A stretch of 64,000 nucleotides of DNA from positions 120,657-184,656 of the forward strand of contig JAHCHY010000008.1 of assembly GCA_026129485.1 (NCBI GenBank), in the 5' to 3' direction. Made by a program: the position numbers and the translations under genes. Shown piece by piece: positions 7,765-15,030 of the stretch. The notes beneath the pieces are model-generated. The model saw only the letters and a program-made list of their open reading frames with translations, was not told the origin of the DNA and did no database searches. The stretch is from Cyclobacteriaceae bacterium. Its GTDB lineage: Bacteria; Bacteroidota; Bacteroidia; Cytophagales; Cyclobacteriaceae. How positions within the stretch are numbered: the stretch's first letter is position 1; every line of letters begins with the position of its first letter.

Positions 7765-9177
7765 CTATGCTTTTGCCCCGTACCACTTTATATTTTTTGA
7801 AAAATACATCAGCAATCCTATAATCAGGAACAAGCCAATGCTGCCGATCAGCAAGCTGAAGTCCTGCGCCTGAATGATGATGAAGATAAACGTATAAAAC
7901 GAAGCCATTAAGAGCGAGAACAGCAGCACAATTGATCTGCTCCTGAGAAAGCTGGATGAATACAACGTAACCAGGACGGTGGTAGCCACCGAAGCAATGG
8001 CATAAGCCGCGTTGTACCCAACCTGCTCGGAGAATGACAACAACAGCGTATAGTAAATGATCAACGCGGCACCAATCAATATATATTGAAAAGGATGAAT
8101 GCGGGTTTTGGTAGTGATCTCTACCAGGAATAACGCAGTGAAAGCAAGCAGGATAATCAACTGACCATATTTGGCTGTCCGTGTGCTTTTCTGATATTGA
8201 TCAGCCGGAATCAACAAACGCACGCCAAATTCAGAGCCGGACAAGGATTGTTCCCGATCGACCCACTTCTGTGAAAACGGCCGGTTAAACGAAAGCACTT
8301 TCCATACAGCCGAAAACCCGGAATCTGTTATGTTGTGTTCAGGCAACAGCTTGCCTTCAAAGCTGGGTGATGGCCACGCACTGGTTGATGTAACTTCCGT
8401 TGATTTTCCGGTAGGAACAAAATACAAGCTCTCGCTGCCCTTCAGGTTAAGCTGAAGGCTTACGTGTAATGTTCCACCCGGACGGGTTTGCCAACGCAGC
8501 GGTGAAATAATACCGCTTACCGCAGGTACATCAGCAGTGGTAGCAACCGCGCGGCTGGCAGACCGGTTTACATATTGATTTACCTGGATACCAATATCGC
8601 TGAGCGGCTCCGATACCAGCAAAACATGCCCGGCCTTTACAACCGGGTTTTCACCAATACCCCGCAGGTCAGAAATCCCGTTCAACAGCACGGCTTCATG
8701 CCAGTGCACCTGCTCATCTGGAATGCTCCACGTGGAAAAATCCGGAACGGCAAATTGCGCCTGCATATCAATATCGCTTTTATACAGCACTACTTCGAAT
8801 ATCCCCCGCTTGCGCACCTCCGTGCTGATATCCGTTTTAACCTGGTAATCTTCGGGTAAAAAATAAGCGTCATGATCGCGTTCAATAATCTCCTCCACCT
8901 GTTTGCCCTCATGCCAGGTTTTAATCTTTTCCTTTTTGGTGAACGGAATGCGCAGCACCGGGCCTGATAACATTTGGGGCCCCGACCATTTATCAGATAC
9001 TTCGCGTATCACTTCGTCTGCCCGGTATTGCCGCTCGCGAATCAGGTCTTCAATCCATGAAGCCGGGATGAGCAGGGTGAGAATAAGAAAGCCGATTGAA
9101 AATAGTTTTACCATAATGGATTCTGTAATCCATTGGTTAAAGCGTTCGAACACGCTGGGAGTTGGTTGTGTTTCCAT
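7765..9177 (-). CDS. creD: Cell envelope integrity protein CreD
   Basis: 470 residues matching CreD. A first membrane helix (VKLFSIGFLILTLLIPASWI) is followed by the characteristic ERQYRADEV and GPQMLSGPVLRIPF, a large periplasmic domain to about residue 330, then about five C-terminal membrane helices. CreD is an inner-membrane protein; in enterobacteria it belongs to the CreBC regulon and affects beta-lactam and colicin tolerance. Here no CreBC two-component system is near. Instead it lies downstream of a winged-helix regulator and a membrane protein, a common Bacteroidota arrangement. A TAACTTTT box and an AAAGTACTTT palindrome lie just upstream, so it probably has its own regulated promoter. 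Confidence 0.92.
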   Translation of the reverse strand: METQPTPSVFERFNQWITESIMVKLFSIGFLILTLLIPASWIEDLIRERQYRADEVIREVSDKWSGPQMLSGPVLRIPFTKKEKIKTWHEGKQVEEIIERDHDAYFLPEDYQVKTDISTEVRKRGIFEVVLYKSDIDMQAQFAVPDFSTWSIPDEQVHWHEAVLLNGISDLRGIGENPVVKAGHVLLVSEPLSDIGIQVNQYVNRSASRAVATTADVPAVSGIISPLRWQTRPGGTLHVSLQLNLKGSESLYFVPTGKSTEVTSTSAWPSPSFEGKLLPEHNITDSGFSAVWKVLSFNRPFSQKWVDREQSLSGSEFGVRLLIPADQYQKSTRTAKYGQLIILLAFTALFLVEITTKTRIHPFQYILIGAALIIYYTLLLSFSEQVGYNAAYAIASVATTVLVTLYSSSFLRSRSIVLLFSLLMASFYTFIFIIIQAQDFSLLIGSIGLFLIIGLLMYFSKNIKWYGAKA

Positions 9178-9199
9178 TGATTGATTTTTGATTTAATTA

Positions 9200-9209
9200 A
9201 AAGTACTTT
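9200..9209 (-). promoter_or_regulatory. AAAGTACTTT palindrome, candidate operator of creD
   Basis: A perfect 10-bp palindrome, 22 bp upstream of the creD ATG. On the minus strand it begins 6 nt after a -7-like TAACTTTT (9216-9223), so it should cover the transcription start. The same palindrome occurs at exactly the same spacing upstream of the 9643-10266 gene, which flanks the other side of the regulator gene. Confidence 0.6.
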
Positions 9210-9215
9210 GTATTT

Positions 9216-9223
9216 AAAAGTTA
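9216..9223 (-). promoter_or_regulatory. -7-like box (TAACTTTT) for creD
   Basis: Seven of eight positions agree with TAnnTTTG. It lies between the regulator stop (9238) and creD, implying that creD can be transcribed separately from the regulator gene. Confidence 0.5.
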
Positions 9224-9237
9224 GTGAATAAAATTTT

Positions 9238-9540
9238 TTATTTTCGTTGCTGGCGAATTAATTCTTCCATCGCATCCAGATGCTTTTTAAAAGCCGACCG
9301 GCCCCGCTCGGTGATTTTATAGCGCGTGTTCGGCTTGCGCTCAACAAATGTCTTGTTAACCGAAAGGTATTTCTCCCGCTCAAGCGCCTTCAGGTGGGTA
9401 GCCAGGTTGCCATCCGTTGTATCCAGCAGCTCTTTCAATGCATTAAAATCGTATGATTCATTCGCTACCAGTACCGATACGATGCGCAGGCGTAACCGAT
9501 GTTCCAGGATTTTATCGAGATTATCGAACGGGTTTTTCAT
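9238..9540 (-). CDS. Winged-helix transcriptional regulator of the creD operon
   Basis: 100 residues: LRLRIVSVLVANESYDFNALKELL, then TTDGNLATHLKALEREKYLSVNK and a wing with NTRYKITERGRSAF. This is the winged-helix DNA-binding fold of short MarR/ArsR-like proteins that accompany creD in Bacteroidota. There is no sensor domain or cysteine site. It sits between the membrane protein gene (102 bp upstream) and creD (60 bp downstream), all on one strand. It is the obvious candidate to bind the AAAGTACTTT palindromes found on both sides of it; that link is inference. Confidence 0.85.
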   Translation of the reverse strand: MKNPFDNLDKILEHRLRLRIVSVLVANESYDFNALKELLDTTDGNLATHLKALEREKYLSVNKTFVERKPNTRYKITERGRSAFKKHLDAMEELIRQQRK

Positions 9541-9571
9541 CTGTTACTGATTTCTTGTCTTAGGCCACACA

Positions 9572-9591
9572 CCTGCCTGTCGGCAGACAGG
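9572..9591. repeat. Short imperfect palindromic repeat, REP-like
   Basis: CCTGCCTGTCGGCAGACAGG is an imperfect palindrome in the gap between the membrane-protein gene and the regulator gene. Sequences of this type recur between genes in many Bacteroidota genomes. A related CAGACAGGCAGGTCTG lies near 27904. Confidence 0.5.
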
Positions 9592-9642
9592 GAATGGTTA
9601 AGACTATCATCATACTCTGGGAGTCGACTTATGTTAACTATT

Positions 9643-10266
9643 TCATCCGTCATATTTCTTATACATCAGCGCACCATACAAAATGTGAAGCACACCAAAA
9701 CCGGCAGCCCAGAAAAATAAACCATAACCCGGCAGCATGGCCGACACAAGCCCCAGCACAATTTCGGAATACCCCAGGTACCGGATTTCATCGAACAAAT
9801 TAGCGCTGGCATTCAGCAAAGCTAAACCATAAAATATAAGACATGCAGGTGCAGCCACACCATAATGTCCATTCCATAATAAGATAAGAATAAAAAACGC
9901 ACCGGTTATTAATGGTATGGCCAGGTTAATTACCAATCGCTTGCTGGTCGTATTCCAAACCTGAACGCCCTGCTTTTTTGCTTTACGATTTGCCATGATG
10001 TAGCCGGTTACCAGGGAGAGCGCCAGTACGGCCAGCGCAATGCCCAGTAGCTGGATAACCACATCCCAATCGCGCATAGATTGCTGCCTGTAATCAAGCG
10101 GTGATAACGGATACTGCACCTGTATATAAGCCACCAGCGCACCGGCAAGGGCATATACCCCGGCCAGTATGCCCGATAAACCGCTGAGCGATAAAAACTT
10201 TACCGACCGCTCCATGAGCTGGCGGATGGATTCCAGGTCTTTCTGGTAGGATTCGTTTTGGCTCAT
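9643..10266 (-). CDS. Six-helix membrane protein of the creD operon
   Basis: 207 residues. A short cytoplasmic N-terminus (QKDLESIRQLMERSVKFLSL) is followed by about six hydrophobic segments, with a basic cytoplasmic loop (IMANRKAKKQG) after the second. No catalytic motif is visible and I cannot name the family. It is the first gene of a unit that continues with the winged-helix regulator and creD, so a role in envelope homeostasis alongside CreD is likely by context. It has a very good promoter (TTTG, 18 nt, TAACTTTG) and an operator-like palindrome at the transcription start. Confidence 0.75.
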   Translation of the reverse strand: MSQNESYQKDLESIRQLMERSVKFLSLSGLSGILAGVYALAGALVAYIQVQYPLSPLDYRQQSMRDWDVVIQLLGIALAVLALSLVTGYIMANRKAKKQGVQVWNTTSKRLVINLAIPLITGAFFILILLWNGHYGVAAPACLIFYGLALLNASANLFDEIRYLGYSEIVLGLVSAMLPGYGLFFWAAGFGVLHILYGALMYKKYDG

Positions 10267-10268
10267 AA

Positions 10269-10280
10269 AAAAGTACTTTT
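10269..10280 (-). promoter_or_regulatory. AAAAGTACTTTT palindrome, candidate operator
   Basis: A perfect 12-bp palindrome 3 bp upstream of the membrane-protein ATG. Its core AAAGTACTTT (10270-10279) starts 6 nt after the -7 box, the same geometry as at creD. Confidence 0.62.
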
Positions 10281-10285
10281 AAAAA

Positions 10286-10315
10286 CAAAGTTATTGTACG
10301 TTTCGCGGTTACAAA
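10286..10315 (-). promoter_or_regulatory. Promoter of the membrane protein-regulator-creD unit
   Basis: On the minus strand: TTTG (-33, plus 10312-10315), 18-nt spacer, TAACTTTG (-7, plus 10286-10293). This is a near-ideal Bacteroidota sigma-A promoter. It leaves a very short leader before the ATG at 10266. Confidence 0.72.
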
Positions 10316-10341
10316 GGTTTTGGCCAAAAAAATTTAGCTGA

Positions 10342-10374
10342 TTTGGATAATTGCGGGTCAATCCAGTATTATTG
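10342..10374 (+). promoter_or_regulatory. Promoter of tRNA-Asn
   Basis: TTTG at 10342-10345, 21-nt spacer, then TATTATTG at 10367-10374, ending 20 nt before the tRNA 5' end. Seven of eight positions agree with the -7 consensus. Confidence 0.55.
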
Positions 10375-10394
10375 CACTCCCAAATTTTAAAAAT

Positions 10395-10468
10395 TCCTCC
10401 TTAGCTCAGCTGGTTAGAGCACCTGACTGTTAATCAGGGGGTCCTTGGTTCAAGCCCAAGAGGAGGAG
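10395..10468 (+). tRNA. tRNA-Asn (GTT)
   Basis: 74-nt cloverleaf with acceptor TCCTCCT/AGGAGGA, D-arm GCTC/GAGC, anticodon stem CCTGA/TCAGG, loop CTGTTAA giving anticodon GTT, and T-loop TTCAAGC. Discriminator is G; CCA is not encoded. It is followed directly by a strong terminator. Confidence 0.96.
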
Positions 10469-10472
10469 CAGG

Positions 10473-10499
10473 ATCCCGCGAAAGCGGGATTTATTTTTT
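10473..10499 (+). terminator. Intrinsic terminator of tRNA-Asn
   Basis: Stem ATCCCGC/GCGGGAT closed by a GAAA tetraloop, followed by TTATTTTTT. Confidence 0.85.
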
Positions 10500-10793
10500 G
10501 AAGGTCATCCGGTTCACATTATTCATCCGAACAAATTCTTTTAAAGTCTATAATTCCCATTTCCCAGCAGAGTCTCACGCCTCGTGGACTCTGCCATTTT
10601 ACTATGTTGCGGATGCCTTATTAGTTCACTTCTAAATTGAAAAAATAAGCCATAATGACTGTATTTCAGGCATTTTAAAATCAATTCAAGACAAAAAGTC
10701 CTGAAAAATCACCCGAAAACCCATCGGCACACTTTTCACAGGTAGGGATGATGTGATTTTAAAACACATGTCAAACCTTAAAAAATTAATACT
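10500..10793. other. Intergenic region upstream of hsp20
   Basis: About 290 bp with no convincing ORF. It contains a strong hairpin at 10567-10594 and AT-rich sequence before the hsp20 start. I see no CIRCE (HrcA) element. Confidence 0.4.
10567..10594. repeat. Strong hairpin in the hsp20 upstream region
   Basis: GCAGAGTC, a one-base bulge, CACG, a 3-nt CCT loop, CGTG and GACTCTGC give 12 paired bases. It is not followed by a proper T-run on either strand, so it is not an obvious terminator. It lies 200 bp before hsp20. Confidence 0.5.
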
Positions 10794-11222
10794 ATGAACA
10801 TCATTCGTTATAACACTAACGACTTTGCGCCTGCATCGTTCAGCGCTTTGGTAGATCGTTTCTTTAACGATTCCATTACCCGTGCCGGTGGTTCTGCATT
10901 CGTACCCAAAACCGATGTGGTTGAAACTGCCGATACGTACGAAGTACACCTGGCGGTGCCCGGCCTGAACAAAGAAGACTTTAACATTGAAGTGAACGAC
11001 AACCACCTTACCATCAGTGGTGAGCGTAAATTTCAGAACGAGAAGAAAGAGAAGAGCTATCATGCCATTGAAACACATTTCGGCTCTTTCAGCCGTTCGT
11101 TCACATTGCCTGAAAATGCAGATGCTTCCAAAATCAACGCCCGTTACAACAACGGCATACTGGAAGTAACCATTCCGAAAGACGAAAAGAAAGTATTGAA
11201 GCAGACCATTAAAGTGAGCTAA
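10794..11222 (+). CDS. Small heat shock protein, Hsp20/alpha-crystallin family
   Basis: 142 residues with a complete alpha-crystallin domain: KTDVVETADTYEVHLAVPGL, the LTISGERKF strand, the short N-terminal arm (ALVDRFFNDSI) and the C-terminal GILEVTIPK with an extension ending TIKVS. These ATP-independent chaperones hold unfolding proteins during heat stress, in large oligomers in the cytoplasm. Length and motifs are normal. It is monocistronic: a tRNA terminator lies upstream and a strong terminator downstream. No heat-shock operator is recognised. Confidence 0.95.
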   Translation: MNIIRYNTNDFAPASFSALVDRFFNDSITRAGGSAFVPKTDVVETADTYEVHLAVPGLNKEDFNIEVNDNHLTISGERKFQNEKKEKSYHAIETHFGSFSRSFTLPENADASKINARYNNGILEVTIPKDEKKVLKQTIKVS

Positions 11223-11254
11223 GAAGCCTTAACGTGGGGTTAGGTTAGAGGTAA

Positions 11255-11289
11255 GCGTCCCTTCCGGAAACGGGGGGACGCGTTTTTTT
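11255..11289 (+). terminator. Intrinsic terminator of hsp20
   Basis: GC-rich hairpin GCGTCCC...GGGACGC with an inner CCG-GAAA-CGG, followed by a run of seven T, 33 bp past the hsp20 stop. Confidence 0.85.
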
Positions 11290-11378
11290 ACGGCTCACCG
11301 GATTATTCTTAAAAAAATCTGTTTTGCGTAACATCACTTTTTAACAATAGCCGTACCTTACCTGTAAAGAGAGTTGAT

Positions 11379-12809
11379 ATGAAGCGTTCGTTATTGATCT
11401 TGCTGGTAGGGTGCTCAGCTTTTATTGGCGCCATAATCGGGGCAATATTTACCCTGAAGTATTTTGACGCAGGCCCTGCCTACAGCTCTATTGAAGCGCG
11501 ACAGAACCTGAAGCTTGCCAGCTTCACACCGGATTCTGCACATTATCCCGGGGGAGCTCCCATCAATTTTGAAACGGCTGCCAGGCTGGTTACACCAGCC
11601 GTGGTACACATCAGCACGATTTATGGCGGGGGTAAATTCAGCCTGAATGCATTAGAACAGTATTTCAATCCGCACGCCAAATCATCAGGTTCAGGGGTAA
11701 TTATTTCAGATGATGGCTACATCGTTACCAACCATCATGTAATTGAAGATGCCAATTCAATCGAAGTTGTGCTGAATAACAACCAGCGTTTTTTTGCCAA
11801 GCTGGTAGGCCAGGATCCCAGCACCGACCTGGCGCTGCTTAAAATAAAAGCCCGTAATCTTCCTTTCGTAAAGTATGGTAACTCCGATAACATCACCACC
11901 GGTGAGTGGGTGCTGGCTATCGGCAACCCGTTCGATCTTAATTCAACTGTAACAGCCGGTATTGTAAGCGCCAAAGCCCGCAACATTGGTATTCTTGGCG
12001 ACCGGAATAATTTACAGGTGGAGTCTTTCATTCAAACCGATGCGGCCGTAAACCCCGGCAACAGTGGTGGCGCATTGGTCAATCTGAAAGGTGAATTGAT
12101 TGGCATTAACTCGGCCATTGCTACTGCTACCGGAAATTATAACGGTTATTCCTTTGCGATACCGGTTAGCTTAGTGAAAAAAATAATGGACGATCTGCTT
12201 GAGTTTGGCACCGTGCAACGCGGGCTGTTGGGTGTTCAGATCAACAATGTAACGCCCGACCTGGCCGAAAACCGTAACCTGGATGTAGTGCAGGGTGTAT
12301 TTGTCAGCTACGTAAACAAAGGCAGTGCGGCAGAAGCATCCGGCATTAAATCGGGCGATGTGATCATATCCATTGATAATCACCTGGTGTCAGGTGTTTC
12401 GGAATTGCAGGAGCGGGTAGCGCGCAAACGCCCCGGCCAAACGGTTTTGGTAAAATACCTGCGCAACGGAGTGGAGCAGGAAATAGTTTCGAAGCTAAAA
12501 AGCTTTGACGGATCGGAAGAAGTGCGCGCACGTGCCGTGCGTTATGAAATGGAAGGCGCACACTTTGAAGATGTGCCTTACTCCCGGCTCAATGAGCTTG
12601 GCCTGGATGGTGGCGTGCTGCTGAAAAAACTCGAATCCGGAAAATGGAAAGCAGCAGGAATAAAACAAAACACGATCATTACCCATATTGATAAAGTAGC
12701 TATCGACAATGTGAAAGACCTGAATCGCGCTATGGAAATGAAAAAGGGGGGCGTGCTGGTTGAAGGTATATTACATGGCGAGAAGCAGACCGTTGGGATG
12801 GATTGGTAA
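11379..12809 (+). CDS. HtrA/Deg-type periplasmic serine protease
   Basis: 476 residues. An N-terminal hydrophobic segment (SLLILLVGCSAFIGAIIGAIF) exports or anchors the protein. The trypsin-like domain has the full triad: His in YIVTNHHVIEDA, Asp in STDLALLKI and Ser in VNPGNSGGALVN. Two PDZ domains follow: the first around GLLGVQINNVTPDL to GDVIISIDN, the second (residues about 400-476) shorter and more divergent. Such proteases degrade misfolded envelope proteins. It lies just after hsp20 but is separated by a terminator and has its own 90-bp leader region. The assignment is firm; whether it is DegP-, DegQ- or DegS-like cannot be decided. Confidence 0.93.
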   Translation: MKRSLLILLVGCSAFIGAIIGAIFTLKYFDAGPAYSSIEARQNLKLASFTPDSAHYPGGAPINFETAARLVTPAVVHISTIYGGGKFSLNALEQYFNPHAKSSGSGVIISDDGYIVTNHHVIEDANSIEVVLNNNQRFFAKLVGQDPSTDLALLKIKARNLPFVKYGNSDNITTGEWVLAIGNPFDLNSTVTAGIVSAKARNIGILGDRNNLQVESFIQTDAAVNPGNSGGALVNLKGELIGINSAIATATGNYNGYSFAIPVSLVKKIMDDLLEFGTVQRGLLGVQINNVTPDLAENRNLDVVQGVFVSYVNKGSAAEASGIKSGDVIISIDNHLVSGVSELQERVARKRPGQTVLVKYLRNGVEQEIVSKLKSFDGSEEVRARAVRYEMEGAHFEDVPYSRLNELGLDGGVLLKKLESGKWKAAGIKQNTIITHIDKVAIDNVKDLNRAMEMKKGGVLVEGILHGEKQTVGMDW

Positions 12810-12815
12810 ACTTGT

Positions 12816-12823
12816 TAGTTTTA
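12816..12823 (+). promoter_or_regulatory. -7-like box (TAGTTTTA)
   Basis: Six to seven matches to TAnnTTTG, between the protease stop and the aldehyde dehydrogenase ATG (12843). Confidence 0.35.
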
Positions 12824-12842
12824 CATCAATCCAATTCTACCT

Positions 12843-14384
12843 ATGAAAAACTTTGGCATTGCAGAAGCGCTTGACAAGCTCGGAATCAAAAGATCGAACC
12901 CCGGTACTTCCACCGGGCAAAAATGGCTTCGCTCCAAAGGTAAGCCTATCCCTTCCTACTCGCCTGCTGATGGCAAGCTGATTGGTTCGGTACAGGCAAC
13001 CGATGATGCTGTGTTTGAAAAAGTAGTAAAGCAGGCACATGCCGCTTTCTTAGAGTGGCGCCTGGTGCCTGCACCTAAACGCGGTGAAGTAGTACGCCAG
13101 GTAGGCGAAGCCTTACGTAAATACAAAGAGCCGTTAGGTAAGCTGGTTTCGTATGAAATGGGGAAATCTTACCAGGAAGGATTAGGCGAAGTACAGGAAA
13201 TGATCGACATCTGCGATTTTGCCGTAGGACTTTCCCGCCAACTGCATGGTTTAACCATGCACTCGGAACGGCCGCAGCACAGGATGTACGAACAGTACCA
13301 TCCGCTGGGTGTGGTGGGCATTATCTCTGCCTTCAACTTTCCGGTGGCAGTATGGTCGTGGAATTCGATGCTTGCCTGGGTGTGTGGTGATACCTGCATC
13401 TGGAAGCCTTCTGAAAAAACTCCTTTGTGTGCTATTGCGTGTCAGCACATTGTTAACCGCGTATTCAAAAAGAACGGGGTGCCCGAAGGTGTAAGCTGCA
13501 TTGTAAATGGCGATTATAAGATCGGGCAGCGGTTGTCAGCGCATGAAAATATTCCGCTTGTTTCAGCTACCGGTAGCACCCGCATGGGTAAAGCTGTTGG
13601 CAAAACGGTTGCTGAACGGTTGGGCCGCGCGTTGCTTGAGTTAGGCGGTAATAACGCGATCATTATTTCCGGGCATGCCAACTTAGAGATGGCCGTTCGC
13701 GGAGCGTTATTTGGCGCGGTGGGTACTGCCGGGCAGCGTTGTACCACCACGCGCAGGCTCATCATCCACGAAAGTGTATATGAATCCGTAAAGGAAAAGT
13801 TAAAGCAAGCTTACAGGCAGCTCAGCATCGGCAATCCGCTTGACCTTAACAATCATGTAGGCCCGCTGATTGATACGCTTGCCGTAAAAGCATACCGGAA
13901 TGCATTACAACAGGTAAAAGCACAAGGCGGAAAATTTGTGATACCCGGTGGTTTACTGAAAGGCAAAGGTTTTGAATCCGGATGCTATGTGAAACCCGCT
14001 ATTGCCGAAGTGAAAAACGATTATGAAATCGTGCAGCACGAAACATTTGCACCCATTCTGTACCTGGTCAAATACAAAACATTAGATGAAGCCATCGCTT
14101 ACCAGAACGGAGTTAAGCAAGGACTCTCTTCGGCTATTATGACCACACACATACAGGAAATGGAAAAATTCCTGTCGCATGCCGGTTCAGATTGTGGTAT
14201 TGCGAACGTGAACATTGGCACCTCCGGAGCGGAGATTGGCGGTGCTTTTGGTGGTGAAAAAGAAACCGGTGGCGGACGCGAATCCGGTTCTGATGCCTGG
14301 AAAGCTTATATGCGCAGGCAAACCAATACCATTAATTTTGGTGATTCGTTACCGCTGGCGCAGGGTATCAAGTTTGATGTGTAG
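12843..14384 (+). CDS. amaB: ALDH7-type aldehyde dehydrogenase (piperideine-6-carboxylate / aminoadipate semialdehyde)
   Basis: 513 residues, closest in my reading to the ALDH7 (antiquitin) group. The N-terminal LDKLGIKRSNPGTSTGQKW, ISAFNFPVAVWSWNSMLAWVCG and LGRALLELGGNNAIIIS are family signatures. The catalytic Glu is in LELGGNNAI and the catalytic Cys is in GTAGQRCTTTRRL. ALDH7 enzymes oxidise L-aminoadipate semialdehyde (in equilibrium with piperideine-6-carboxylate) to aminoadipate in lysine breakdown. No other lysine-pathway gene is adjacent, so the substrate rests on family resemblance. Full length. Confidence 0.86.
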   Translation: MKNFGIAEALDKLGIKRSNPGTSTGQKWLRSKGKPIPSYSPADGKLIGSVQATDDAVFEKVVKQAHAAFLEWRLVPAPKRGEVVRQVGEALRKYKEPLGKLVSYEMGKSYQEGLGEVQEMIDICDFAVGLSRQLHGLTMHSERPQHRMYEQYHPLGVVGIISAFNFPVAVWSWNSMLAWVCGDTCIWKPSEKTPLCAIACQHIVNRVFKKNGVPEGVSCIVNGDYKIGQRLSAHENIPLVSATGSTRMGKAVGKTVAERLGRALLELGGNNAIIISGHANLEMAVRGALFGAVGTAGQRCTTTRRLIIHESVYESVKEKLKQAYRQLSIGNPLDLNNHVGPLIDTLAVKAYRNALQQVKAQGGKFVIPGGLLKGKGFESGCYVKPAIAEVKNDYEIVQHETFAPILYLVKYKTLDEAIAYQNGVKQGLSSAIMTTHIQEMEKFLSHAGSDCGIANVNIGTSGAEIGGAFGGEKETGGGRESGSDAWKAYMRRQTNTINFGDSLPLAQGIKFDV

Positions 14385-14414
14385 CTTATGCTTGCAAAGA
14401 AGTGGTAATCGGGT

Positions 14415-14422
14415 TATCTTTA
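14415..14422 (+). promoter_or_regulatory. -7-like box (TATCTTTA) for the response regulator
   Basis: Seven of eight matches to TAnnTTTG, 22 nt before the ATG at 14445. Confidence 0.5.
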
Positions 14423-14444
14423 GAATCTTACAATTACAGTTGCC

Positions 14445-14852
14445 ATGGCTGATCCGAAATTCCGTATTGTAATGCTCATTGACGACAATGAGATTGACAA
14501 CCTGATCAATCAAAAAATGATTGAAGCCGCAGCCATTACCCGACACATTTATACCCATACGGGAGCTAAAAGCGCTATCGAATTTTTGCGCAATGTTGAA
14601 AAGCTGGAGGTAGCCGACCAGGTATTACCCGACCTGATTTTCCTGGATATTGACATGCCCCTGATGGATGGCTTCCAGTTTTTAGATGAGTTTGAAAAGT
14701 TCGGATCGCTGATCAAAAAGAAGTGCAAAATCGTGATGCTTACTTCTTCCATCAACCCACAGGATTTCAACAAATCCAAAAAGTATCTCAACGTAAAACA
14801 GTATGTGAACAAACCGCTTTCGCACGAAAGCATTATGAGCATTAATGTGTAG
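14445..14852 (+). CDS. Single-domain response regulator
   Basis: 135 residues forming one receiver (REC) domain and nothing else. The acidic pair is in MLIDDNEID, the phospho-acceptor Asp in LIFLDIDMPLMDG, the Thr/Ser in IVMLTSS and the Lys in YVNKPLS. With no output domain it probably relays phosphate or acts by protein contact. No kinase is next to it. The tail after the Lys is short, but the core is complete. Confidence 0.92.
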   Translation: MADPKFRIVMLIDDNEIDNLINQKMIEAAAITRHIYTHTGAKSAIEFLRNVEKLEVADQVLPDLIFLDIDMPLMDGFQFLDEFEKFGSLIKKKCKIVMLTSSINPQDFNKSKKYLNVKQYVNKPLSHESIMSINV

Positions 14853-15030
14853 TTAGTTGCCGGATACTGGTTTACCGTTACAGGTTCCCTGTCTGTACGT
14901 TATAATTGTGAAAGCGAATACTGCTTTACTGATTACCGGACACCGATTACTATTTTGCTGATAGCCGATTACTGAATAACGATTTACTGACTACCGTTTT
15001 ACCGAATACCAATTAACAAATAAACCCAAC
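14853..15030. repeat. Degenerate GATTACTGA / TTACCG repeats
   Basis: Between two convergent genes. GATTACCGG, GATTACTAT, GATTACTGA, GATTTACTGACTACCG and TTTACCGAATACC recur within about 110 bp (roughly 14920-15010). The units are imperfect and unevenly spaced. It is non-coding in all frames. Confidence 0.5.
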
